Assembly: GCA_038373865.1 (NCBI GenBank)
Contig: JAXGGA010004444.1
Coordinates: forward strand, 24,392 to 88,391
Source: Uloborus plumipes
Taxonomy: Eukaryota > Arthropoda > Arachnida > Araneae > Uloboridae
Length of the DNA stretch: 64,000 bases
Direction: 5' to 3'
Shown here: in pieces, positions 51,801-63,246 of the stretch
Layout: every line of letters begins with the position of its first letter
How positions within the stretch are numbered: the first letter of the stretch is position 1
The notes under the pieces: model-generated
The model's input: the letters and a program-made list of their open reading frames with translations, nothing else
The model's database searches: none
Told to the model about the DNA's origin: nothing
Position numbers and translations under genes: made by a program

Positions 51801-53680
51801 CAGATAATTATTAATTCCTTTCTAATTTGGAGAACTCCACATCTACTAGTGTTTTTCTTTAAATGAATCCTACATCGTTTGCAAGACTGAATGTTTATAT
51901 ACAAATAACATATCTGCTAAATACCTGTTTGTAAGGAAAACTTTTAATGTTGTCGAAAGGAAGCTCAATGCTTTTGTAGTAGGAGGAAAAACAAGTGTTC
52001 ATGAAAATATCATTTAAGGCATTCGTTCTATCATTAGAAAGCTTATTGTAGGTAACATAGTGTTTAAAAGGCTAATAATATTACGTCTTATGCACGTTTT
52101 AAGAAACACATTGTAAGAAGTATTTAAGAATCTGCATCTAAAATGAAAATTTATTGTTTATCTGTATTGGTTCTATTTCATATAGTTTAAGCAAATGAGT
52201 CCATTAAACATTAGTTGTCTCTTACTTTTACGTATTGTTCTCAATACAAAAATATCCATGACGGAATAAGGGAAATAACTCAAAACAAAATTTTTGTTTG
52301 TAAACCACTTTGAATCGTATTTTATAAAACAAAATAACATTTTGATTTAAATCTTGGGAGATTTGGAATTTTGATCGTAAAACCCCTGAGAAAGAAAATG
52401 TGCGTTTGACTTTGATCGTTCCACTTTTCTCCCCACGCAGTTATTTTACTTATCGTTTGTTTCTGAAAGACACAAAAAGAAAATCGAGATAGAAACATCA
52501 ATTCTTGTTTACTCAGAAAAAACTGAAATATATTTTTGGAAAAAAAAAAATAATATATGAAAAAGAGTTTTCGTCTTAAAAGTATTGACGGGTCTTGATG
52601 GAAGTTTAGAAAGGATTATTGAAATTCGAAATCTGCTCTTTTCATTTGCATTCGGCAGAGATTTCTAAACTCTTATCGATTGCACCAAGCACAGATTTTT
52701 AAGAATGCAAATAAGAAGCAGGTTGTGTAACGCTATATCTTACTTTCAGCAAAAGCTCCATTATTTATAATTATTTATTTTAAATGCAAGAATTTAAGCT
52801 AAATTTGCATTTATTTGCTGTAACTACTAAGCTATCTTTTAATATTTTAGAGTTTGCTGTAATGATATGCTTGGATACATCTAAACCTTCCAATAAACAC
52901 AAAGTATTAAATGTATTTGACAGAAAATTATAAATAAAATATCTTTTTTTGAAATGTTAGAACTGAATTCGTTTAACAAACCATTACTTAGATTGGTCAC
53001 ACAAAAAATTGAAATAACAAGATAGCATTATACTAATAATATATAGAACAAAAGAATTTACTACCATTGATTTTTGTAACATTTAAAAATTCACTTTTCA
53101 CACCATTTCAGGCAGCCCAAACACCTTAGACTCTTATGTGTGGGTACTTAATAAATCATACTGCTCTACTACTGGTGATACGAAAAGGTAAAAATTTGTG
53201 CATGGATGCCAGTTTGCCGAATTCGAAAAATTTTTAACTTTAAATTAAAGGTAACACACGCATAGAAACCCCGTCTTTTTTTCACCTGCTACACTCATTC
53301 ACAAGGAATCAACTTAACTGGCGGTTTGCCAATTTTTCACCAAAAGCGTGATCAAAGAGTAAGGATGTTTAAAGCATACGTTACGCATGTGAAGTCAGGG
53401 CAGCAGAGGTGGTGCAATAGAGCGGAAGATCCCCTTTAAAACAAGCGTGAACTCGTCTCTCGCGTTTTTGTGAACAATTTCTGTAGAAGAAGATGGTATG
53501 CAGTTTAAAAATGCTACTTAGAGATGTTTTTGCTTTATGGAAATTCACAGAAATATTCTTATTGGGTAAAACCCTAACGTTGCTGTAAATTCTACCATAC
53601 ACGAACTGCAAAGAGCGATTACCCACACATGTAAAATTTAACTTATTTAACATGTGCTGCAACTAAATTGTTTCTTTTTT
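48831..53680. other. 4.8-kb AT-rich stretch without recognised genes
   Basis: Nothing with boundaries is seen. A less AT-rich patch lies at 48831-48950 (CAGGTGTTAGAACTCCAAGG-like, no open frame of note), and another near 50520-50580. The part 52441-52620 is the partner of 39735-39918. A 93-codon minus frame near 53381-53662 has no recognisable motif. Confidence 0.5.
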
Positions 53681-54019
53681 TGTTTCTAATCACGAATGCA
53701 CATTATTAGCAGTTCCTAAATTGTACTTCAGTTCTTTTAGCGCTCTATTTATTAATCACTTCATATGCACAAGTTATTGTCGAAACCTAGTACATGTTGT
53801 CTTATTTCTCCTCATTATGCTTAGAATACTCTTGAAACTACCAAAGGATGTAAATATTGCAAACTTGTTCAAATGGTAGGACAGAAGCCCCAAGAGTGCC
53901 ACTATATCAATATAGTGGCCCAAAAAGTTGCTGCTTTTTTAATTGCATTTTTTAGCACGAATACACAATATTAGATTTCCTAAAGTATACTTCTGTGCTT
54001 TCATCCGTATATTTATTAA

Positions 54020-54574
<555 letters not shown>

Positions 54575-54770
54575 TTAATCACTTCATATGCACAAGTTAT
54601 TGTCAAAATCTAGTGCATACTGTCATTTTACTCCTTATTATGCTTAGAATGTTCTTGAAAATAACAGAGGAAATAAAGATTACGATCTTGTTCAAATGGT
54701 AGGACAGTAGCCCCAAGAGTGCCACTATATCAATACCCTGACTAGTGGCCGAGAAAGTTGCTCTCTTTTT

Positions 54771-55726
54771 TTATTTATATTCTTACCTTTCCTTTAGGTT
54801 TAACAACATGCGTTAAGAAGGCTTATCTTTTTATTAGCTTTACGTAACTGCTAGCGAGGGAATGAAATGACTCTCAGTAGGTTTTTTACTCGTGTAACAC
54901 GAGTTACGGCCTCACTGTTTTAAGTGGAAGGGAGAACAAGTATAGTATTTTCGCTCTTATACATGGGGGGGGGGGACTTTTCCTTTCAAGCATACAGGAA
55001 TGCAAAAAAGAAAAAAATGCTGTTACGCCTTGGAAATTTCTCTTTCTTAGCCACGATATGAAAAATATACAACAACACTTTCTGTAAACTAAGCTTCTTA
55101 TGCTCGATTTGGTACCAAATTTTTATTTTTGAAAAACATTTTTTTTTTTAATTTATTATATTTTTTAAGGGAAATAGATTTTTATGACTCCAAAAAGTCA
55201 AATTAAATGCAACCTCATTCGAAGCAGAACAGTTGCACCAGGGTCAAGTGTTATGCAATGCGTTTTTCCCGCGAGGCAGCTTTGGCACGATTCAAACAAC
55301 AGAAAATTGGAAAAATGGGCTAACTTCCCCACTAACTTTAGTGGTTAAATTGTTAAATTCTGTAATAATGAAGCTTGAAAAATTATAAATCTATTGATAT
55401 ATGGTCTACTGGTCAGTTCACTGGCGTGCGAAGAGGTTATAGTGACATATATAAGTAGATATACTCAGTTTTTAATAATATAATAAATGAGTTTGATTTT
55501 AAATTTCATTCAAATGCTCTTCGACCTAAATTATTTTACTTATTCTTCATATTTTATCACTACTACATAACATTTTACTTAATTTAGTGGCATAGCTAAA
55601 CTGTTATCTACAAATATTGATACAGTTTTTCATTTGTTGTTGCTGATATCTTGTACCAGTTATGCTGGCAATTTGGGGCTTTTCCAGCTATACCAAAATA
55701 TGGTGTCAAGTTCAATGTTCATAATA
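54771..55726. other. AT-rich sequence, part of the duplicated region
   Basis: The first about 120 bp still resemble 43660-43760. The remainder, with a G-run at 54965-54975, shows no gene. Confidence 0.5.
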
Positions 55727-55907
55727 CACTCGGGCCATCAGGACCAATTTATTGAGTAAATAACCATTCCCAACACAACAACATATTCATACATAGAAAT
55801 CACTAGGATAGGAAAGAGAAAGTACAGCTATGCCTGAGCCAGGATTTGATTCAAAAACCTCTCACTCCGCAGTCAGACTTCTTTGATTGCTTAACAAGGT
55901 TGTAGGC
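55727..55907 (-). mobile_element. Second type of tRNA-derived SINE
   Basis: Read on the minus strand from 55907, the first about 75 bases resemble a tRNA: GCCTACA start, TGTTAAGC in the D-arm, an anticodon-like ACTGCGG, then a degenerate box B (TTGAATCAAATCCTGGC) closing with TCAGGC. A short body ends in ACCAATTTATTGAGTAAATA read on the plus strand, next to GGGCCATCAGG. The 3' part, reading TCCTGATGGCCCGAGTG on the minus strand, resembles a SINE tail that I remember from invertebrates. Both boundaries are approximate. Confidence 0.55.
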
Positions 55908-56148
55908 AAGTTTTCAAAAGAAAATAAACAAAAATTAAAAAATAATACATTATATAGGGTCAATAGAGGTATATATGAACACATTTTTACTTTCGCAGAC
56001 TAATTGCTCTCTGGAGCACCATGTTCTATTTAAAAATCTTGGCACCAGTCAGAAACAATTATTAAATCCTCTGCTACATTGCGCTACCGTTTTTTTTTAA
56101 TTTTTTGGCTGATGGAAGTTTTTAAAAAATCCTTGTTCTTAATTACCC

Positions 56149-56701
56149 CTATTGTTCATAATTACCCCTACATCGGGTAAATATGAACATGCTTTTCCCT
56201 CTGCCATACCCTGGCTTTTCAGTGAGTTCCTTGACTTCATCATAAAAATGATATACCACGAAGGAATATCTGGCTTTCTTTCTAGATTTTCGTAGGAGTT
56301 CTAGTTTTTTTAGAGAAATGTTCGAATACCTCTTCATGAAACTAATGTGCCAGTCATCACCTGGCTTTCCACCTTTGAATCGGATGTGCAACTCATTAGC
56401 CAAAGCAAAGGCTTGAATAAGGCTTTTCAACTCTTCCTTGTCACAAGGAAACCCAATAAGAGCCCTAGCAATTAGATATTTGCTAAAGTTAGCTCCACAG
56501 CAGTTGGTATGTCCGTTGAGCGACCTGCTCCCATCCTTTTGACTTTACCTTTAACCGTGTTGTGCAAAACATCCAGAGAGATGGCGTAGGTGTCCACTGC
56601 TTCTCTGTAGGTCATATTCACATTTGTAATATCATTCACAGCCTCAATAAGTCTTCACTCGTGTATTGAGAAGGTGTCTTCTTCATATAAGTACGAGGCA
56701 T
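56149..56701 (-). pseudogene. Pogo/Tigger-type transposase, DNA-binding half
   Basis: Read on the minus strand from ATG at 56701 the product starts MPRTYMKKTPSQYTSEDL. Over several frames it gives AVNDITN, TYREAVDTYAI, TVKGKVKRMGAGR, LIGFPCDKEELKSL, then FALANELHIRFKGGKPGDDW, FMKRYSNISLKK and FYDEVKEL. That order is a Psq-type helix-turn-helix followed by a CENP-B-type helix-turn-helix, the standard N-terminus of pogo/jerky transposases. At least two frameshifts or stops are present, and the DDD catalytic domain that should follow is absent. Confidence 0.8.
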
Positions 56702-56801
56702 TTGGACGTTCAAACGTCCATACAAGTTTGTATAATCGTTACAAAACGTCGGCTCAGTTAAATGGTCAAAAAAACTATTTGAATCATAAAATTTGACTTA
56801 A

Positions 56802-57393
56802 CCCGCGATCACTCGCGCTACTTTGCGTCACACGAGCACTCGCGCCGGGCCTCGCAGGCCCGGAGCTGTTTTTTTCAGGAAATTGAGTTTGTAAAGCAGA
56901 AAAATTGTGTTTTGAACACTAAATTTTAATCACAAAGTCTGCAACCTCTTCATTTTATCTTTATAACTCAAATTGCTACTTTGCGTCACACGAGCACTCG
57001 CGCCGGGCCTCGCAGACCCGGAGCGGTTTTTTTCAAGAAATTGAGTTTTAAAGCAGAAAAAATTGCGTTTTGAACACTAAACTTTAATCACAAAGTCTTT
57101 AACCTCTTCATTTCATCTTTATAACTCAAATTGCGAAGCATTTTGCAACCTCTTTCTTCGCGTTCTCAATGCAGAATGAGAAACGCGAGCACTCGCGCCG
57201 GGCCTCTGAGGCCCGAACCGATATTTTTATGGGGAAAGAGGGTCTGTACATTCCTGAAAAACATGTGGTCAGTAAGAAGGTGACCCTGAACGCAGCTACT
57301 GAGGACCTCGTCCATTTCCGGTGAAGGGGTGATTTTTGGCAGCAAATTTAAATAATGACCGGGCCTGAGAGGCCCCGTGCGAGTGCTCGCGGG
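56802..57393. mobile_element. TTAA-flanked GC-rich MITE, nested in the pogo-like element
   Basis: A 592-bp element between TTAA at 56798-56801 and 57394-57397, with ends CCCGCGATCACTCGC and, from the right, CCCGCGAGCACTCGC. It contains a roughly 160-bp tandem duplication (about 56818-57137). It also has four copies of a strong palindrome, CCGGGCC-5-GGCCCGG at 56845-56863 and variants at 57003-57021, 57199-57215 and 57361-57375. Much higher in GC than anything around it. There is no coding capacity. Confidence 0.9.
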
Positions 57394-57819
57394 TTAAAGT
57401 GGAAAAAACTACTTTGAAAAAAATGTTCATAACTACCCCTACGTAGAAAAATACTAGGTAATTATGGACACCTTCTTGTACGGTGCAAAAATTAAAAGAC
57501 ATCGAAACTTCAGTTGATTCCTGTTAAAGGCTCAATAACTGAAAGCAAATATAATAAAAACAATAACTTACCACGATTTTATCAGTTCAAACAGGATGGA
57601 AATTGAAGACTGTGAAAAACTGTTTGACATTTTTTGTGAAAAGGGTTAGGATAAATAAGGAAATGGTGGTTGCAGTGTTGCCACATCAGTGAAAAAACAT
57701 CCTTAACCTAATATTGAAGGTGTGAACTTCCAGTTGCTACTGCTATTTGGTTCCTTCATTGCTTACAGAAGCGCTAATGTCGTTTGTTCTGAGTTACTCT
57801 ATTTTCACAATTGACCCTA

Positions 57820-58444
57820 CATCAACAAAAGAAAACTGCCAAGTTTATTGTGTTACTTTTTACTTTTACTCAATTTCATGCATTTTTAATTTTTAGTTCA
57901 TCACAGTTAAGAGATATTAACAAAGTTTTCGCTTACAATTGTATCCTAAATGAAGTACAAAGTTCAGTCAACGTTGGGAATATAATTTTCATATACTCCA
58001 ACAAAGTGAACATCTTTCTAAAAATGGTAAACTGCAGATATAATAAAATTAGGTAAATGATCGATGTTCGCAGTTAAGATGAACTGTATGGACAGCAAAG
58101 CAAATAATGAAGAGCGAACCGCATTCCAGTTAAACTTGTTCAATGCTGTAAATATATCTATAACGATTTTCGATTCACTTGAGAAACAGCACGCAATTAA
58201 GGTAAAGTGTTTTGTGGATTATTTTGAGCATTTCTAACCCCGAATTCCTTTTCTCCCATTCATCCCTTTATCAGTGTTGGGTAGAGGAAAGATGATGTCA
58301 GTAAGATCTGGGAAGCATTTAGTATATTTTTCCAGTTCGGATGGTTAGGACATTATTTGTTAAAATAAATTATTGGTTATTAAATGCAATGAATTATTTC
58401 TTTCGCTGCAGGTATATTTTGTAGTACGTCAGTAAAACCCTTGT
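57820..58444. other. AT-rich sequence; right partner of the segmental duplication
   Basis: 58028-58340 matches 46075-46410. No gene is recognised. Confidence 0.5.
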
Positions 58445-58452
58445 ATGCATCA

Positions 58453-60814
58453 TAGGGTGATTCAGAAATATATTGAAAAAAATAAACTTCGTATTTTTGT
58501 GCGTCTTACCCTCTTGTTTTGTGCCACTATATACACTGATTATTTGTGCAAAATTTTGACAAAATATATTAATATTTAGAGGTCGCTCAAACGCCTTGAA
58601 ATTTCGTGATATTGACAAAAACGTGAACGTAAATGATATATATGGAAAAACGCAGCGTTTGTATTTTTGCTTGTCTTACCGTCTTGTTTAGGCCTTTATA
58701 TACACTGAATTATTTGCCTAAAATTTTAAAAAACTATATTTACATTTAGGAGTACTTCAAATTTTGTGATAGTGGCACAAATGAGAACGAAAATCATAAT
58801 AATACAGTTACTTTGTTGCTTTTTTATATTTCTGAAGAAAAAAAGCATGCAATCACAAAATGAACTATATATCTGAAAAACCAATGAAATGCAGAAAAGT
58901 ATGAAAACTGATCAAATACGGAAAAAAATATAAAAAACAAATTTAAATACATTTAATATACAGTTATTCGCTCGTTAATTCTTGCAATACTTTTTAAGGT
59001 TACTTTCTTTGAAACCTTTTCTGTGTTCCTGTACCACTTGAAGAAGACACTGTCTTTGTTTTTCGTCGTTAATGATAGTATTTACAAATGCTTAAATAAG
59101 GGCCAAGCTCCGTATTGTCGTTTACAATCCGCAGTTTCTTTGGTAGTATAAATACTTATTGGTAGCTATCTTGAGTATTCCAATGCTCAGGATCAAACAG
59201 CTGATATATTTTGAGTTTCTTCTTTACATGAATAAGAACACTGAAAATGTTCCAAATCATTTATCAGTGCTTGCACAAAACGGGTTGCTGGGAACCCAGC
59301 TCTTAGATATTCTTTCCCCATTAATGATAAGAATGTGAAAGGAATCACATTCATATGTTACGAATACCTTTTATTTGTCCGGCTGCAAGTTTGAACTGGT
59401 TGTGAAATATCCATAACTTGAAGCCATAAAGAATATCTGACACAGATATAACACGTGGAACCGCTCCTGGGACACGAAAACATACACCAAGAGAAGGTGC
59501 TCTGCTCAATAAAATCGCACTAAGCTCTAATATCTTCCTTGAACACTTCTTTTGCATGGGTCATCAGAAGTTGACTTTGCGCAGCTTCCATTACTAGTTA
59601 CACGTTGCTCTGAATTGGTTACTAACTCCTCAACCTCATCGTTTCTCACTCCAGGTTTAAAATTAAAATGTTTTACCCTTGTTGCTATGATTGCTGAAAC
59701 CGCTTAAAAAGCAGTATTGTAGATCCAATGGCAGTGGATGGTTCCACGCAATTGCGTGAACACCGCATTTGACATTGCAAGCAATCAAATACCACAATTC
59801 TACCTATTTCTTGGTTTATCGGTTAAAATACCGAGAGACCAAGACTAGAATAGACTTCGGTTGTAATACCACAGAAAACACAGTGTCTAAAATATAATGG
59901 CGGAAAATCACAATGTAAAAGTTGATTCCCTAGTTTTTTTTCCTAAGTTCAAACATGCTCCAACTTTAGTACCGGCACTGCATATCGAATCGAAACACAT
60001 ACCACGTACGAGCTCAGTAAGTTCCCATTTATCTAAATAGTTATCGTACAGCAGCATTTGCCGTAGCGATTCCAGTGCCTGACTAACTTACTAGAACCCA
60101 GAAGTAAATCATCAATGCTTGTGGTCCAGATACTAATACTGGTATGAAAATAGCCGATCCTCCTTCATTTTCCCAATATATTTTGCATAAGTGTTTCGTT
60201 CCAGTGAACTATCAAAGGAAGTCATAGATTTAAACGACTTTTGTAAGTTAACGGCCGATTCAGAGCGAAAAGTTTGCCTTAACCGTTTTATGGACGTTGT
60301 CAAATCCTCCCCATTTTGACCCATACTTTGTACTGTATTAGTTACCGTCAAAGAGGCTTTCTGTCACTTATATTGGGCCCTGTCTAGAGTGAATGCTAGG
60401 TGTTTTAGCCGAACAAACTCATACACCTCAAACAACCGAAAAGAAAACAGAAACCACAGCCCGAGCTTGCAGCTGCATTTTCTACCCAAACTCAGGTAAT
60501 AGATGATGCAGCTTTGGAGCGGGGGGGGGGGTCGTTACTTTGAGCTATTATTTTATTGACTAATTACTTAGTAGAGTAAACTAACATTTTAAATTACTCC
60601 ATTTTATATAAAGAACAATATTATTTCGGGTAATGAAGTTATATACTCCAACTCTCGAAATTGATAATTTTCAACAGAACTCGATCGCGTTGAGCGACCT
60701 CTAAATATTATTCAATTGAGCTAAAATTTTACATACATCACATTCATGAGTAGTGTAAAAAACTGCGGGGTAAGACCAAAGAAATTCGAAAAAAAATTTT
60801 TTTGAATCACCCTA
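58453..60814 (-). mobile_element. hAT-like transposon with 8-bp target duplication
   Basis: A 2362-bp element with perfect 11-bp ends TAGGGTGATTC and a perfect 8-bp duplication ATGCATCA at 58445-58452 and 60815-60822. An 8-bp duplication with a TAGGG terminus is the hAT pattern. The inverted similarity extends about 150 bp at lower identity (GTCTTACCC, TTTAGAGGTCGCTCAA). The left end also holds a diverged tandem duplication of about 170 bp (58475-58800). The interior carries a decayed transposase on the minus strand. Confidence 0.85.
59000..60420 (-). pseudogene. Decayed hAT-like transposase
   Basis: Read on the minus strand, recognisable pieces in order are NTVQSMGQNGEDLTTSIKRL (60351 on), LVRGMCFDSICSAGTKVGAC (about 60010-59950, with FDS in place of the usual FDTT), ILLFKRFQ (about 59725), a stretch starting RAPSLGVCFRVPGAVPR and continuing ILYGFKLWIFHNQFKL (about 59500-59380), and RQCLLQVVQEH (about 59045). 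The order fits a transposase family that I remember as common in arthropods (GED...FDTT..NTG...GAC...LFKRF...RA.WMAK..Y.LK...F..QF). The FDTT Asp is presumed catalytic. Many stops and frameshifts make it dead. The family name needs a search. Confidence 0.68.
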
Positions 60815-60822
60815 ATGCATCA

Positions 60823-61117
60823 TTAAATGATCAGAATATTTTAGACATAAATAAATAAAAGAATGTATAAGCATTCAGTACTAAACTGTATCAGGGGTGG
60901 GGGCTGACACTTCTTCGGTAGAAGATATTGAAATGTCAAGTTTGTGTAAAGTACAAACACAGTTGTTTTTTCGAAATGAAATCACTATACGAAGATTGAA
61001 CTCTCCATGAAACTAAATTGCAATTCAAAGATCAAAAGAAAGATTTTGATAAGCAATATTTCTGATCTGACACATATTGAAACTCTCTAACTACATAGCA
61101 TTTTTTTAAATACAAAA
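60823..61117. other. Short AT-rich spacer
   Basis: No coding or RNA feature is seen. A G-rich patch is at 60892-60902. Confidence 0.5.
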
Positions 61118-61119
61118 TA

Positions 61120-62546
61120 CACTGGCGGAAAAAAAAATTCCAACACCAAGAAAAAATTTCTGTAGAGTAATGAAATTTGGGTAATGCAATTGTCTAGTTA
61201 ACATGTTTAATTGATTAAAGGTACAAGATCACTGGCTAATTTAAGCTCAAGAAAATGCTGTTCAAATGTGAAATTATGTTAATTTACTAGAGGGTGTAAC
61301 CTCCAGAATTTTGAAGGCAAGCCTACAAGCGTGCATGCATTATGCCATACAGGTGCCGAATATCACTTTGTAGTATGGAGTTCATGCTTGTTGCATTTGT
61401 TGTGTCAATACTAGGACCGTCATTGCTGACTGTGGATGATGCTCGGGGTACCGTACCATGATATCCCATACGTTATCAATTGGAGACATACCTGGTGATT
61501 TTGCAGATCATGGTAACATGTCAGCACTCTGTAGAGTACATTGCGTTACAGCAGCGATGTGAGGGCGAGCGTTATCCTGTAGGAAAACGCCCCCTTGAAT
61601 GCTACTCATGAAGGGCTGTACTACTGGTTAAATTACCAGACTGACGACAAATTTTCTGTCAGTGAGTTTGGGATAACCACAAGAATGCCCCTGCTGTCGT
61701 AGGAAATTGCTCCAGAGACCATAACTCCAGGTGTGGGTCTCGTGTGTCTAGGCCGTAGACCGCTTGGATGCAGGCGGTACCCTGGTCTCCTTCTGACCAA
61801 TATACAGCCACGACTGGCACTAATGCAGAATCTGTTTTCATCAAAAATTACAACAGATCTCCACTCCGACCTCCAGTGAGCTCTGTCGTGGCACCACTGC
61901 CGTCGGAAAAGGCAATGGTTTGCAGTCAATGGAATATCGGCTACAGGCTACCTGGCACGGAGCTGTCCTTGAAGTAAACAGTTTCTTACCATTCCTAGGG
62001 TCACGACGGTACCAACTGCAGCTCGAATGTCAGCCGCAGATGCAGTACGATGCGCCACAGCCGTGCGCAAGATTCGGCGATCTTCCTTTTCAGTCGTGCC
62101 ACGTGGCAGCTCGGAACTCGATCTTCTTGAGGTAGTATCATCCCTTGCCCATAGCTTCCAATAATCATGCATGGTGGAAACATTCCCACCCAAGTCTTTC
62201 TGCAATATCGCGAAATGAAAATCCACTTTCTCGTAGCCAAATTGTACGACCTCGTTCAAACTCGGTGAGGTGTTGATAATGGCTTTCTTCGTCTTCTTAA
62301 AGGCACCCCTAGCTAACATGAACGCAATTCGTCAAATTTCACGGAAAAATAATACACACGAGCTTCACAATACGTTTTTAAAACAAGCCTTATTTGCATG
62401 TTCTGAGTGACGCCAGCTGCGCCACATTTATGCGTGGAACGCGAAATTTCAATCGATGTCATCTTTCAGTTGTATAAACACGCCTACCAAATTTCGTTTA
62501 TTTAACACAAGTCTTTCTTGGTGTTGGACTTTTTTTTCCGCCAGTG
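61120..62546 (-). mobile_element. Tc1-like element with CACTGGCGGA ends
   Basis: A 1427-bp element with TA at 61118-61119 and 62547-62548. Ends are CACTGGCGGAAAAAAAA on both sides, followed by CCAACACCAAGAAA. The transposase is on the minus strand and degraded. Confidence 0.92.
61330..62319 (-). pseudogene. Tc1-like transposase, degraded
   Basis: Read on the minus strand from 62319, the first 123 codons contain a helix-turn-helix region and the SELPRGTTEKEDRR linker and paired-like second half. After a frameshift the catalytic part follows: WRSVVIFDENRF (first Asp), GVMVSGAIS, then near 61600 FLQDNARPHIAAVTQ (second Asp), and MLP-stop-SAKSPGMSPIDNVWD. The third catalytic residue is Asp instead of the usual Glu of SPDLSPIEHVWD, and the usual Trp before it is a stop. 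I count 32 residues between the second and third acidic positions in this damaged copy. Not functional. Confidence 0.85.
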
Positions 62547-62548
62547 TA

Positions 62549-63244
62549 TTTCGAACAAAGTTGGACGATTTGTAATTTGAAAAATCTTAAAGTGTCATTA
62601 AAAGCATTAAAACACACTTTGAAGCCGCCTCTCAAATTAAAAATGAATTTCTGTTTTTTTTTTCTTACTCTGCAATTTTACGTTAGCATTGAATTTAGAA
62701 TACACTCAAAATTATGGCAAAACATTGGTTTATTCTTGTTAGTTTCTATTTACCCGACTAAGGCACAGCTAAAAGGAAGGCAGACCAAACATGTACGGGG
62801 GGGGGGTCAATTGCCCCCGCCCCCTAGCTTTGCAAAACTAATATATTTACATGTAAGTGGACGTGTTTTTTGTTGTTTTCCATTGAACTTGCATTGTGTT
62901 TGCACTACGGATGCACCTATAAGCAAATTGGCCGATTATCGATTACCGGAGCTGATTAAACTCAGCACTTCCGACCCTTAATTATGCCGGACATATGCCG
63001 GACTACCCGTCCCATCTGGAACTTCTTAGTCCGTTCCCGATAGTCACGAAAGGAGGCTAGCAACATCACCATCACAATTGCTGTAGGTCGTGCCGCTGAA
63101 AACAAAAGCGAGAGTATGTCTTTCATACTGTCACCACCGTTTGAAATTCTTTCAATTTCGACAGAATTAAACTTTAAATTAATGGAACCAGATTGCCTTT
63201 AACGAATCGTGATTTATGTTGATCAGGGATAAAAATCGTGCACG
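62549..63244. other. Intergenic sequence between two Tc1-like elements
   Basis: The 145-codon frame at 62544-62981 begins at the preceding transposon's end, passes a G-run and C-rich tract (62800-62824) and has no recognisable domain. I do not support it as a gene. Confidence 0.5.
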
Positions 63245-63246
63245 TA

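Larger units (their letters stand above)
55957..57817 (-). mobile_element. Probable pogo-like element (degenerate)
   Basis: Candidate ends are GGGTCAATAG and, from the right, GGGTCAATTG, each bordered by TA (55955-55956 and 57818-57819). The terminal match is short, so the boundaries are tentative. Inside, ATTACCCCTA and TATGAAC words recur near 56140-56190 and 57428-57470. It holds the N-terminal part of a pogo-type transposase on the minus strand, and a TTAA element (56802-57393) is inserted in it. Confidence 0.5.

Noticed and set aside
62544..62981. 145-codon plus-strand frame
   Set aside because: It begins in the tip of a Tc1-like element and crosses homopolymer tracts. No domain is seen.
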